A stretch of 64,000 bases of DNA from Negadavirga shengliensis (GCF_042652345.1 NZ_JBHSJJ010000004.1:186001-250000); one strand, 5' to 3'; positions 9,871 through 18,358 are shown, counted from the first letter of the stretch. Numbers and translations are program-made. Notes: generated by a model not told the origin, from the letters alone.

Positions 9871-9992
9871 GGAATTGTAGTTTCGGGTAGGGAAACGCGG
9901 TACTTTTTGTAAGGGGAGGGATCGCAGATCAGTATCAGGAATTAAGAAAAAAACTTGGAAATTAGGTTTTAATTTCGCAAGTTTCATGAAGC

Positions 9993-10766
9993 ATGAACAG
10001 TGATTTTTCAGGATATAATTTTGACCATCATTCCGAAAAGATGAAACCGATGTCAAATTGGGAAATCCTGTGGTATCATCTGTATCCAGGACTGTTGCTC
10101 ACCGCGTTTTTTATAGGTGCTACCTCGTTACTGCAAGGCAAAGGTATTCCCCCCCAGCTGATCCTTTTGCTTGGTATTCCGCTGGTCATCGTTCCGGTGA
10201 TGTATTTTCACCTTTTGCATGCAAGAAAAAGTGAAAACAGCAAGAGCATAGGATCTATAGTAGAAAGTTATGGAAATAAATTACCCTTTAAGCGGCTGGC
10301 AGTTTATTCCTTGATGCTGGTAATATTCGCGTTTGTAGTCTATGGAGTCACCCAGCCGGTCAATGTGTGGATAACCGGGAAGTTACTGTTCTGGCTACCT
10401 GATTGGTATAAGATTCAGTCATTCGAGGGTTATGCCGGAAATATAATCCTCATCACTTTGATCGCTAATTTGATCCTGAATGGCTTGGTTGCCCCCTTTA
10501 TAGAGGAGGTGTATTTTAGGGGCTATTTATTGCCCAGAATGACAAGGTACGGGAAATGGGCTCCGTTGATGAGCACCGTCTTGTTTTCGTTTTACCATTT
10601 CTGGCAGCCTCAAATTTATGTCACCCTGATTATTGCATTGTTTCCCATGGTCTATTACACCTGGAAAACGCAGGATCTTAGATTGGCCATTTACACACAC
10701 TGTGGGCTGAATGTGATCGGCGCCTTGCTGTCATTTGCGCTGATCATGCAGGGAGGAAGCAGTTGA
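9993..10766 (+). CDS. CPBP family intramembrane glutamic endopeptidase
   Basis: A 257-residue membrane protein with several hydrophobic segments and the CAAX-protease/bacteriocin-processing signature: EEVYFRGYLLPRM at about residue 170, SFYHF about 30 residues on, and HCGLNVIG near the C terminus. These give the Glu-Glu, Arg, His and His/Asn catalytic residues of the family. Substrates are usually unknown. It is the last gene before the noncoding stretch and the accessory island. Confidence 0.9.
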   Translation: MNSDFSGYNFDHHSEKMKPMSNWEILWYHLYPGLLLTAFFIGATSLLQGKGIPPQLILLLGIPLVIVPVMYFHLLHARKSENSKSIGSIVESYGNKLPFKRLAVYSLMLVIFAFVVYGVTQPVNVWITGKLLFWLPDWYKIQSFEGYAGNIILITLIANLILNGLVAPFIEEVYFRGYLLPRMTRYGKWAPLMSTVLFSFYHFWQPQIYVTLIIALFPMVYYTWKTQDLRLAIYTHCGLNVIGALLSFALIMQGGSS

Positions 10767-11219
10767 TTTTTTAACAAGGGCAGGTTTTGGTGTGTCTTCC
10801 CCAGCCTGTGGATAAGGGGGTAGAGGCAAAGGGTTACTATACGGTAGGAATTGGCTTGGGATCAGTCTAGGATCATCGTAGGAGGGGATGTGGGTGAACA
10901 TTGGCTTTTATAGGGATTTGGGATAACGTATCCTTGGCCGAAACCTGCTTTAACTTGCTTTTAATGGGTTTAGCGGCTTTTATTATTGTCAACGCTTAAA
11001 ATGAGGAAGAAACTGTTTAATATAGGTCAGGCGGAATTTAACCTTTCACCTGGATTCGATTACATGCCTGTTTAAGTTCGGTTGAGTAAGAGGGGCGAGA
11101 AGAAAATTTGGCCTATGCTTTAGTAGCCACAGCAGAAAGCGGGGCCATTACTGGTAGATGAGCCCAAAACGGGTTATAATTGAAATGATTTTTATGAATG
11201 GTTTGAATAAATTAACTTA
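10767..11219. other. Long intergenic region at the left edge of the accessory island
   Basis: About 450 bases with stop codons scattered in all frames. I saw no tRNA-like structure, clear terminator or recognisable protein fragment. It may be decayed coding sequence marking the island boundary, but that is only an inference from position. Confidence 0.4.
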
Positions 11220-11645
11220 TTGCTTAATTTTGATGTGAAAAGAAAGGCGAATTGGATAAAAACTTCGGATGATGGCAAAAAAGCCTTTTACCTGGATGAT
11301 GAAAATTCTGGCGAGATTTTGGCATTTCTAGAACAAGATCCGGCAAATGCCAAAAAATTCAGAACAGCATTGGAGCTGATTTTAAACCATAGAGCTCCAA
11401 GAGATATTTATGATAAAGAAGATTTCGAGAAAGGTTGTGAACACATTACTGCAATCAAATTGTTTAAAGGAAAAAAGAATCCCAGGATTTATTGTCAGCA
11501 ATTTTCAGACGGTCAGACAGAGCGTTTTGTAATTATCGGGGTAGAATTGCTAGAAAAGAAAAAGTCCCAAAAGCTGACAGAGAGAGAAAAAAATATCATT
11601 CGAAGAGTAGCCAAGTTCGAATACGACTTAACCCAAGAATCATGA
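11220..11645 (+). CDS. RelE/HigB-like toxin of a toxin-antitoxin-chaperone operon
   Basis: A 141-residue protein with no ATG start. The frame begins at TTG 11220, or possibly GTG 11235, after an in-frame stop at 11208. The core (ALELILNHRAP, EHITAIKLFKGKKNPRIYCQQFSDG, RFVIIGVELLEKKKSQKLTEREKNIIRRVAKFEY) matches the order of RelE/HigB mRNA interferases: an N-terminal helix, a strand with the basic Arg/Lys surface, then a Lys-rich loop and final helix. Its stop overlaps the antitoxin start by 4 bases (ATGA), indicating translational coupling. The toxin assignment rests mainly on fold pattern and context. Confidence 0.7.
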   Translation: MLNFDVKRKANWIKTSDDGKKAFYLDDENSGEILAFLEQDPANAKKFRTALELILNHRAPRDIYDKEDFEKGCEHITAIKLFKGKKNPRIYCQQFSDGQTERFVIIGVELLEKKKSQKLTEREKNIIRRVAKFEYDLTQES

Positions 11646-12079
11646 AAACATCCGTAAAAAATAAGTTGGATAACTTGTTGGCGTTCAATTCATCAGAAGA
11701 AGAGCTGGCCTTCAAAGCAGATTTATTGGCCATGCAGTTTTTGGGATGGGTAGACCGGAAAATGGAAGAAAAGCAAATGTCCAAGAAGGAGTTGGCGGAG
11801 AAAATCGGCACCTCTGCTGCTTTCATTACCCAATTGTTCCGCGGAGACAGAAAACCCAATTGGAACATTCTGGCCAAGATGTCCCTGGCCTTGGACTTGG
11901 AGTTTAAGGTGATGACGGAAGCATCGATACAGGAAAAAGTAAAGGAAGAGCTGTCTGAATATCACCGAAGATGGGTCAAAACCCAGAAATATTTACGTTT
12001 GAAAAATCAAGTCACTGATCCCAAAATGGTCATGGCCGTGGAGCCTGCCTCCGAGGATGAATATGCTATGGCAGGATGA
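11642..12079 (+). CDS. HigA-like XRE antitoxin with a long C-terminal tail
   Basis: A 145-residue protein starting at ATG 11642; the frame is open further left inside the toxin gene. Residues about 30-80 form an XRE helix-turn-helix (DRKMEEKQMSKKELAEKIGTSAAFITQLFRGDRKPN). About 60 further residues follow, ending AVEPASEDEYAMAG. In characterised toxin-antitoxin-chaperone systems the antitoxin has such a tail (chaperone addiction sequence) that must be bound by the SecB-like chaperone. The stop overlaps the chaperone start by 4 bases. It probably represses its own operon. Confidence 0.8.
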   Translation: MKTSVKNKLDNLLAFNSSEEELAFKADLLAMQFLGWVDRKMEEKQMSKKELAEKIGTSAAFITQLFRGDRKPNWNILAKMSLALDLEFKVMTEASIQEKVKEELSEYHRRWVKTQKYLRLKNQVTDPKMVMAVEPASEDEYAMAG

Positions 12080-12534
12080 AAGCGAGATTTTCCCCTTTAC
12101 AGTTATTGGACTTCAAACTCCTCCAGTCCCACTATGAGTTTATTGTGCCTAAGGAGGATGAAGTTGACCTCCAAGACTTATTCCAGTCCTATCTTGTGGA
12201 AATTGATTTTTCTATAGGGAGGAATGAGGAGCAAGGAGAAATCCAGGTATTTACCAAGCTTGAGGTAAATAGGGATAAAGATGCCAACCTTCCCGGCTAT
12301 AAAATGATGGTCGAAGGAGGGGGAACTTTTAGGATCCAAAATGCGGATAAGCTGGAAGAAGGTCTTAAAGTCAACCTGACCCAATTTTCCACCCTCAATA
12401 TGATGATCAATAACCTTCGGAATATCCTCTATCAGCTCACCAACCTAGGACCGATGGGAGGATATTTGCTTCCACCGATTGATATCACCAAGCTTTTGAT
12501 GGATAAAGCGGAGGAGCAGAAGGGGAGTCATTAG
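12076..12534 (+). CDS. SecB-like chaperone (toxin-antitoxin associated)
   Basis: A 152-residue protein with the SecB fold pattern: strands FEFI-like HYEFIVPKE, YLVEIDFSIGRN, EIQVFTKLEVNRD and YKMMVEGGGTFRI, then a long helix (STLNMMINNLRNILYQLTNLG) and the SecB-type C-terminal segment YLLPPIDITKLL. General SecB delivers presecretory proteins to SecA. Third in a toxin-antitoxin operon, with a 4-base overlap, it is more likely a dedicated chaperone of the antitoxin, as for Rv1957 of Mycobacterium tuberculosis. It is not expected to be the housekeeping SecB. Confidence 0.75.
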   Translation: MKARFSPLQLLDFKLLQSHYEFIVPKEDEVDLQDLFQSYLVEIDFSIGRNEEQGEIQVFTKLEVNRDKDANLPGYKMMVEGGGTFRIQNADKLEEGLKVNLTQFSTLNMMINNLRNILYQLTNLGPMGGYLLPPIDITKLLMDKAEEQKGSH

Positions 12535-12551
12535 AAGGAAAAAATTGATAA

Positions 12552-12674
12552 GCTTTTGTATTGGTCATCCACGAAATGTGCCACTTGATCCATCTCAACT
12601 ACAGCAAAGGTTTTTATGAACTGGAATCTGAAATGATGCCCGATTGGGAAAAGTGGAAATTAAGGCTGGAGTAA
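12552..12674 (+). pseudogene. C-terminal remnant of a YgjP-like (DUF45/M48-type) zinc metallopeptidase
   Basis: A 40-codon open stretch bounded on the left by an in-frame TAA at 12549 and with no start codon. It reads VLVIHEMCHLIHLNYSKGF then YELESEMMPDWEKWKLRLE and stops. The HEMCH is the HExxH zinc-binding motif. The spacing to the MPDW block is that of the C terminus of YgjP-family proteins (usually about 230 residues), so roughly the first four-fifths of the gene is missing. YgjP-like genes often adjoin type I restriction loci, so this may be the tail of a lost defence gene set. Confidence 0.7.
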
Positions 12675-12702
12675 GGCTTTGGCCTGGTGTTACGATTTAG
12701 TT

Positions 12703-14679
12703 CTATTTGACAAATTTCCGGAAGGCGGAGACAATTTGGAAGATAAAGAAAGCCAAGACGATACGTTGGAGACCATCAAGGAAATAAACCCAAAATGGAT
12801 GTTCGATTGTTTCAAATAGATAGGAAACTCTTCGAGTTGGATTAAAAAGCTGGGGCCATAGAGATCCGTGTTCCGAAACTTTAGCCCAGAAAAAGTTCCA
12901 ACCGTCAAAAGAGAAGTCTGGCCAAAAATTAATTTCAGGATCAGCCATAATAAAAAGTAGAGGGAATATTCCAGTAGAAATCAATGTAATACTAAAGAGA
13001 GGCTTTATCCAGTTTTGGCCATGATCATTTGTTTCTCCCAAAAGTATGCTGATTTTGTCAGATTGGTATTTAATGTAATTACTAAATCGACTAATAATAC
13101 TAGCAAGCTTAACTTTCTTTATCCGATTTATAAAAGATTGTTTTTCAGTGGCTATTAAGTTTATTTTTCTTTTTGATCTTAAATATTTATCATGAACTTG
13201 AATTTCTCTTCCCTTAAAAAGTAATGCAGTTATTCTGTCGGACTGTTTTTCGGCGGCAAGTTTAAGCTGCCTATAGATTTCCCTTTTTTGGGAAAGAGCT
13301 TTTGTGTTATTCTGTTCCTTTTCGTCTACCTCTAGATTTTGTGGTTCAAACCATTCTACGCCATTGACAAAAATGTTGTCAAATCTGGAGTCGATGATTC
13401 TCACAACAGGATAAATTAAAAAATCAAAATCATAAAACTCTGTATTTCCTAGGTTAGAGTTTTGAATAAGAAATTCTTCAGGGACCCCATCATTTAACTC
13501 TGGGTTATTATTATTAAATGAAATTAGGGATTTATTAAATAAGTGAGTCAATATCAGTTTATCATAGGAGCAATCTCGAAGAAAAAGAGAATTGTTGAAG
13601 TTGTTGCCTTTTAAAGTTACCTCTTTGAAAAACGTATTTCGGAAATCAATTACACCTGAAGACTTTTCAGAAAAACGGATACTAAGTTTATTAGTCTTGA
13701 AATTATCACCTTGAAATTCAATTCCATTTTTAAATTGAGAGTCTTGAATCCAAATTTCTTCCGGTAACGTCATATTTCTTACTTGTTCCCCATTGTCCTT
13801 TCTTTTAAATAGAAATTTATCATTAAAGATGGATCCGATTATGGAAAAATATTTTTCAAGCTTAACTGCTGTAATATCGATTTCTCCATAAAATTCTCCA
13901 TAATTCCAAATTAAACCATTGAGATTGCCGCTCCAGATTCTAATATCTTTTTCAAAAATTGAATCAGTACCAACAAATGCAATTGATGGAGAATTAACAG
14001 ATGAAATTCTTGTTTGACATTTCGAAATGCAATTTCTAAAATCAACTCCAATATTTTCAATGGTATCTCCTGTAATATCCAGCTTACTTTTGAATATTAC
14101 ATTTTCAAAATTATACCCTGCTTTAGGAAAGTGGTTTGAAAGACTTTCAAACCAATCTATTTCTAGTTTTTCTCCTTCCTCAGCATAAATATCTATACCG
14201 AAAGGGAAGATACATTTTGAAATGCGAAGGAGAATATATGATCCATTGATAATCTCAATTGCGCCAGATTTTTGGCTAAAATCTTTAGGTTTAGTATCGT
14301 CAGATATGCAATTATTGAATATTAATGGTTTAAGGAATTTACAGTCTTTTAGAATGATTTTCTCCCCTAAATTAAATTTCATTTCATGATCCCCAGATAG
14401 AGATACAACACCTGTGAATTCGAAATTCATAAGGGTTAGAGAATTTCTATTGTACTTTTTTAAATCAAATTCAATATTGCCTGTGACTCTTGTTATTTGA
14501 GAAGAACTTCCTAGAGTTAGCGGAGACGGATTGCTATATACTTCTTCTAAAAAACTTACAGAAGTTTTCTCCACTACTTCTACCATTACTCCATTTTCCC
14601 ATTCCATTTGTGGGGGGGGCATTTGTGTTTTGGAGATTAATTTTGAATAGTCTGATATATTGAATTTGGGTATCTCCAT
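12703..14679 (-). CDS. AT-rich 658-residue membrane protein with pentapeptide-repeat-like body
   Basis: The product is not recognised with certainty. Residues about 60-450 are a series of short strands with repeated patterns such as NCI, FRNCISK, DFRNTFFKEVTLKGNNF and SLFLRDCSYDKLIL, suggesting a right-handed beta-solenoid of pentapeptide type. Around residue 465 comes YRQLKLAAEKQSD...ALLFKGREI, a segment that follows the repeats in pentapeptide/ion-channel-like membrane proteins. Then come GETNDHGQNWIKPL and two membrane segments near residues 555-580 and 630-650. The gene is visibly richer in A+T than its neighbours, suggesting transfer. It is convergent with the metallopeptidase remnant. 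Confidence 0.7.
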   Translation of the reverse strand: MEIPKFNISDYSKLISKTQMPPPQMEWENGVMVEVVEKTSVSFLEEVYSNPSPLTLGSSSQITRVTGNIEFDLKKYNRNSLTLMNFEFTGVVSLSGDHEMKFNLGEKIILKDCKFLKPLIFNNCISDDTKPKDFSQKSGAIEIINGSYILLRISKCIFPFGIDIYAEEGEKLEIDWFESLSNHFPKAGYNFENVIFKSKLDITGDTIENIGVDFRNCISKCQTRISSVNSPSIAFVGTDSIFEKDIRIWSGNLNGLIWNYGEFYGEIDITAVKLEKYFSIIGSIFNDKFLFKRKDNGEQVRNMTLPEEIWIQDSQFKNGIEFQGDNFKTNKLSIRFSEKSSGVIDFRNTFFKEVTLKGNNFNNSLFLRDCSYDKLILTHLFNKSLISFNNNNPELNDGVPEEFLIQNSNLGNTEFYDFDFLIYPVVRIIDSRFDNIFVNGVEWFEPQNLEVDEKEQNNTKALSQKREIYRQLKLAAEKQSDRITALLFKGREIQVHDKYLRSKRKINLIATEKQSFINRIKKVKLASIISRFSNYIKYQSDKISILLGETNDHGQNWIKPLFSITLISTGIFPLLFIMADPEINFWPDFSFDGWNFFWAKVSEHGSLWPQLFNPTRRVSYLFETIEHPFWVYFLDGLQRIVLAFFIFQIVSAFRKFVK

Positions 14680-14721
14680 AATTAGTTTTAATTCATTTAG
14701 TTTGTGTTACTAAGAAATGAA

Positions 14722-15146
14722 CTACCTCCCCCCAATCAACCTCTCCAACCTCGCCATCATCTCATCCTTCTCCTTTAGCATCCGTTCATACAAAGCAATT
14801 TTTTCTTCATGTTGCTGCACCAGTTTATCTATAGGATGGAATGTGGGATGATTGTTATAAATGCATCCTGTGGCACTATCATTGGCATGAAAAGATTCGC
14901 AATAATGTTCACCGCCTGCTCCCCATCAAAATTCCGGAATGCTTCCACGGGGATATGGAGGATATCAGAAACCTTACGGAGAATGTCCTCTTCGACGATT
15001 TCTTTTTGTTCCAGAAGGGAGATTTTCTTTTGGGACCAGTCTGCGTCCAGCTCATGGGCCAGCGCACCCTGCTTGATGCCCAGCATCTCACGGAAACGCT
15101 TGATATTCCTGCCCTGGTGGATATTACGGGAAGGCGAATGTGCCAT
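14722..15146 (-). pseudogene. XRE family regulator broken by a frameshift
   Basis: From ATG at 15146 the protein reads a helix-turn-helix (FREMLGIKQGALAHELDADWSQKKISLLEQK) and continues to a premature TAG at 14829. In another frame the sequence resumes as NNHPTFHPIDKL, then VQQHEEKIALYERMLKEKDEMMARLERLIGG and a stop at 14722. This coiled tail is typical of Bacteroidota XRE proteins of this type. A one-base loss in a run of T (minus strand) near 14859-14861 accounts for the break. The truncated 105-residue product keeps its DNA-binding domain and might still act. Confidence 0.75.
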
Positions 15147-15296
15147 ATTGCTTGGTTATTAAAAAACTTAAGGACAAGTTAAGGAAAATGTAGGGATTTG
15201 GAAAGGGGTAAAGTTTGAAGGCGGGAAAGTTTTAAGGTAGAGAGTTAGGTCAATTGGTTATAAGAAACCACATCAGCATCGATTAAAATAACCTGG

Positions 15297-16034
15297 TCAC
15301 TCTTCATCCCCTTTGTTTTGCAATGTTGAAAAATCTACCCCCAAATCTTCAAGTAGTGAATAATAATGAGATTCGGAGATTTTGTTTTGCTCAAAAAGTT
15401 TTCTGGCTAAGTCCCCATAATCCCCGATCACTTCTTTTTGATTATCCTTTTTATAAAGTTTAATGGAATAGCCATGGGCCATGGCACTTTTCCTTACATC
15501 GGTGGCTAATTCATCGAGATGGTTTCTTTTAATAAGATTCAGTTCGGCCAGGCGGTGAAGCAAGGCTTTTCTGGAACAGGAAAAGTATTGTTCTATTCTT
15601 AAAATAGTAGCCAAGCTGATTTTACCTTTGGCCAATTCAGCATCCGGGATCAAAGTAATGACCCCCTCTTCAGGCATTAGTAATTTTGCTGCAAAAGAAT
15701 CGGCATTATATTCTTCTTTGGCCTTTTTGTCAAAATAGCCTACTTGACAAACATGATAATCAAAATTTTTCTGGATATAAAGGTGGTATAATTCATGGCA
15801 TATGGTAAAATGCTGATGCCCTAAAGTTCTGGCGGTATTGATCAACATGAACCGATTATTTGTTCCCACTTTGATGGCCATACCGGAAATACCCATGGCC
15901 AAAGGTCTGAAAACCGCCAGTACGCTGAGTTTGTGGAGCAGACTTTTCAGATGGATACTTTCCTGATTGCTGTACCCATGTTCTGAGCGAAACTGAGCTG
16001 CATATTTTTCAAGTATTCGCGGATTCATTTTCAA
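15297..16034 (-). CDS. ImmA/IrrE family metallo-endopeptidase
   Basis: A 245-residue protein of the ImmA/IrrE (COG2856) type. The zinc site ICHELYHLYIQ (HExxH) is followed by EEYNADSFAAKLLMP, the family's second zinc-ligand helix, with a C-terminal helical domain. Such proteases cleave a partner XRE repressor and so switch on phage, ICE or stress genes. Its start lies 26 bases inside the upstream XRE gene, so the two are co-transcribed and translationally coupled. The start could also be the ATG two codons further in. Confidence 0.9.
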   Translation of the reverse strand: MKMNPRILEKYAAQFRSEHGYSNQESIHLKSLLHKLSVLAVFRPLAMGISGMAIKVGTNNRFMLINTARTLGHQHFTICHELYHLYIQKNFDYHVCQVGYFDKKAKEEYNADSFAAKLLMPEEGVITLIPDAELAKGKISLATILRIEQYFSCSRKALLHRLAELNLIKRNHLDELATDVRKSAMAHGYSIKLYKKDNQKEVIGDYGDLARKLFEQNKISESHYYSLLEDLGVDFSTLQNKGDEE

Positions 16035-16365
16035 TGACGGTTTTCATCCTGAGATAATTCATCACGATTTTTTTGAATCCTGCTATCTGTTCCAGATCTT
16101 CGGGATCCAATGTGTCAGCCCGAAAGGCAAGGGCAAGGTTTACCCTTGCCATACCCATATCTTCCTCAAACAAATCATATTCATCTACGCCAAAGAGGTT
16201 AGCTATCTTAGATAATAGAGAAGAGGGCATGGAGCGCTTTCCATTTTCATAATAGCTCACCTCCTCTCTATTGATTTGAAGATAATCCGCTACTTGTTCT
16301 TGGGTCAAGGCCATCTTTTGACGCAGCACCTGGAGGTTTTTTCCTATTATTTGATCTTGTTCCAT
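16009..16365 (-). CDS. XRE family transcriptional regulator paired with ImmA
   Basis: A 118-residue repressor-like protein. An N-terminal helix-turn-helix is clear (NLQVLRQKMALTQEQVADYLQINREEVSYYENGKRSMPSSLLSKIANLFGVDEYDLFEED). The rest (about residues 75-118) is helical, with LAFRADTLDPEDLEQIAGFKKIVMNYLRMK. It is first in a two-gene unit with an ImmA/IrrE protease that probably inactivates it. Inverted repeats immediately upstream suggest autoregulation. Confidence 0.9.
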   Translation of the reverse strand: MEQDQIIGKNLQVLRQKMALTQEQVADYLQINREEVSYYENGKRSMPSSLLSKIANLFGVDEYDLFEEDMGMARVNLALAFRADTLDPEDLEQIAGFKKIVMNYLRMKTVIENESANT

Positions 16366-16385
16366 ATCGCTTGGGTGTTAAAAAG

Positions 16386-16434
16386 TTGTTACAAATATAT
16401 ATACTTTTGTTAAAGTAACATCAAAATGTAACAA
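16386..16434 (-). promoter_or_regulatory. Candidate operator/promoter region of the XRE-ImmA pair
   Basis: Three related elements lie just upstream of the XRE start: TTGTTACA (16386-16393), a TGTTA/TAACA dyad (16408-16420) and TGTAACAA (16427-16434). The outer two are perfect inverted copies of each other. This arrangement suits binding by a dimeric XRE repressor. Binding is an inference from symmetry and position. Confidence 0.5.
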
Positions 16435-16555
16435 ATTGTTTTATAGAAGATTGTGAGTCCATTGGTTTTCATAGGTCCCCTACAGGTTCATTTATTTACT
16501 TTATAATCAATAAATTGAATTTTTTACGCATATTTAGTTGGGCAAATCGGGTTAT

Positions 16556-18328
16556 ATGCTACTCAAAGGAATAGATTGGTTGATTTTGGGGGCTTTTTTT
16601 GTTGTCTCCTTGGGCATCGGGATCTTTAGTTCCCGCAAATCTTCCAAAAACGTACAGGAATTTTTCAAAGCCGGAGGCAACCTTCCCTGGTGGGTTCTCG
16701 GTACCTCAATGGTGGCCACCACTTTTTCTACCGACACGCCCAACCTTGTCACCGATATTGTGCGGAAAAATGGGATATCCGGCAACTGGATATGGTGGAG
16801 TTTTTTGCTTACAGGGATGCTGACGGTGTTTTTCTTTGCCCGCCTATGGAAGCGGTCCGGAGTAATGACAGATATAGAATTCTATGAACTCCGCTATAGC
16901 GGGAAGGCGGCTTCTTTCCTTCGGGGGTTCAGGGCTGTTTACTTAGGGCTTTTTTTCAATGTGGTGATCATAGCCGGGGTATCGCTGGCTGCCATCAAAA
17001 TCGGCGGAGTATTGCTCGGGATCAGTCCCATCAGCACATTATTGATAGCCGGATTGGTTACAGTGTTATACAGTTCGTTAGGGGGGCTACGGGGGGTTGT
17101 GTTTACAGACTTTATCCAGTTCTTCCTTTCTTTGGGTGGTTCCATCGCTGCCGCTTGGGTGGCTGTCAATCATGAGAAAATAGGTGGTTTAGGAAACCTT
17201 ATCCGACATGAAGCGGTAGTTCCAAAGATTACTTTTATCCCAGATATGGGCCACCCTGAGCTTTTTCTATCCATTTTTCTGATACCGCTTTTTGTACAGT
17301 GGTGGTCGGTATGGTATCCGGGTTCTGAACCTGGTGGTGGGGGATTTATTGTACAGAGGATGTTGGCCGCCAAGGATGAAAAAAATGCCCTTTGGTCGGT
17401 AATGCTGTTTACGGTGGTCCATTATGCCATCCGCCCATGGCCTTGGATCATAGTGGCCCTTTGTTCCATTATCGTATTTCCTGATCTGGAAGCATTGGGA
17501 AAGGCATTTCCTGGGACAGGGGAGGCCATTGTTCAGGATGACCTGGCTTATTCGGCCATGCTTTCATTCATGCCCGTTGGGATCATGGGGCTGGTGGTCA
17601 CTTCTTTGGTGGCAGCGTATATGTCCACCCTTTCTACCATGCTTAACCTGGGAGCTTCTTACGTGGTGCATGATTTTTACCACAGGTTCATCCGGCCAAA
17701 GAGCACCCAAAAGCACCTCGTGGAAGTGGGAAGGATAGCCACGGTAGCCATCATGGTGATTGGGGGTTGGATGGCGCTCAAGTTGGAGAATGCCCTGCAG
17801 GCATTTGGGATCCTGTTGCAGATTGGGGCAGGAACAGGACTGATCTATATCCTGAGGTGGTATTGGTGGCGGATCAATGCCTGGAGTGAAATGGTGGCCA
17901 TGGCCGTGTCCTTTATGATCGCATTATATTTTGGGTTTTTTCATGCTAAGTACTTCACGCCGATGGCCCATTGGCAGGAACTCATCATAGGAATCGGAAT
18001 TACCACAGCAAGCTGGATGTGTATGGCTTTTTTAACGCGTTCCACCGACCTTGAGGTACTTAAAAAATTCCTGATAAGGACAAAAGCACCGGGAAAGGGG
18101 TGGAAAAAGATCAAAAGGCAACTGACTGAGGAGGAGGCTTCCCTATATGAAGAGGTTGATTTTGATTTTCAACAGGCATTGATGGCTTTCGGTCTTGGGG
18201 TTATATCGGTATATTGTTTTTTGTTTGGGACGGGAAAATTACTGTTGGGCGAGCTATGGGCGGGTGTTGGCCTCCTTTTAGGGAGCTTTTTAGGATTTTA
18301 CTTCCTTTATAAACGGAGAAGGGATTAA
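16556..18328 (+). CDS. Sodium:solute symporter (SSS family)
   Basis: About 590 residues with 12 or more membrane segments. Family features include FFVVSLGIGIFSSRKSSKNVQEFFKAGGNLPWW at the N terminus, GTSMVATTFSTDTPNLVTDIV in the first half of the Na+-binding core, and AAYMSTLSTMLNLGASYVVHDFY further on. The frame is open from TTG 16538; I chose ATG 16556 because the sequence then begins directly with the first helix. The stop lies only 30 bases before the NagA start, so the pair is probably an operon importing and processing an N-acetylated amino sugar or a related solute. Substrate specificity cannot be read from the sequence. Confidence 0.88.
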   Translation: MLLKGIDWLILGAFFVVSLGIGIFSSRKSSKNVQEFFKAGGNLPWWVLGTSMVATTFSTDTPNLVTDIVRKNGISGNWIWWSFLLTGMLTVFFFARLWKRSGVMTDIEFYELRYSGKAASFLRGFRAVYLGLFFNVVIIAGVSLAAIKIGGVLLGISPISTLLIAGLVTVLYSSLGGLRGVVFTDFIQFFLSLGGSIAAAWVAVNHEKIGGLGNLIRHEAVVPKITFIPDMGHPELFLSIFLIPLFVQWWSVWYPGSEPGGGGFIVQRMLAAKDEKNALWSVMLFTVVHYAIRPWPWIIVALCSIIVFPDLEALGKAFPGTGEAIVQDDLAYSAMLSFMPVGIMGLVVTSLVAAYMSTLSTMLNLGASYVVHDFYHRFIRPKSTQKHLVEVGRIATVAIMVIGGWMALKLENALQAFGILLQIGAGTGLIYILRWYWWRINAWSEMVAMAVSFMIALYFGFFHAKYFTPMAHWQELIIGIGITTASWMCMAFLTRSTDLEVLKKFLIRTKAPGKGWKKIKRQLTEEEASLYEEVDFDFQQALMAFGLGVISVYCFLFGTGKLLLGELWAGVGLLLGSFLGFYFLYKRRRD

Positions 18329-18358
18329 CTTTCGATGAATTTACTAAAAGACTTGAAA

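Noticed and set aside
11040..11090. tRNA-like T-loop (GGATTCGATTAC)
   Set aside because: No acceptor, anticodon or D stems can be formed around it.
14829..15146. Programmed -1 frameshift in the XRE gene
   Set aside because: No canonical slippery heptamer or downstream stimulatory structure is seen; a simple one-base loss is the more economical explanation.
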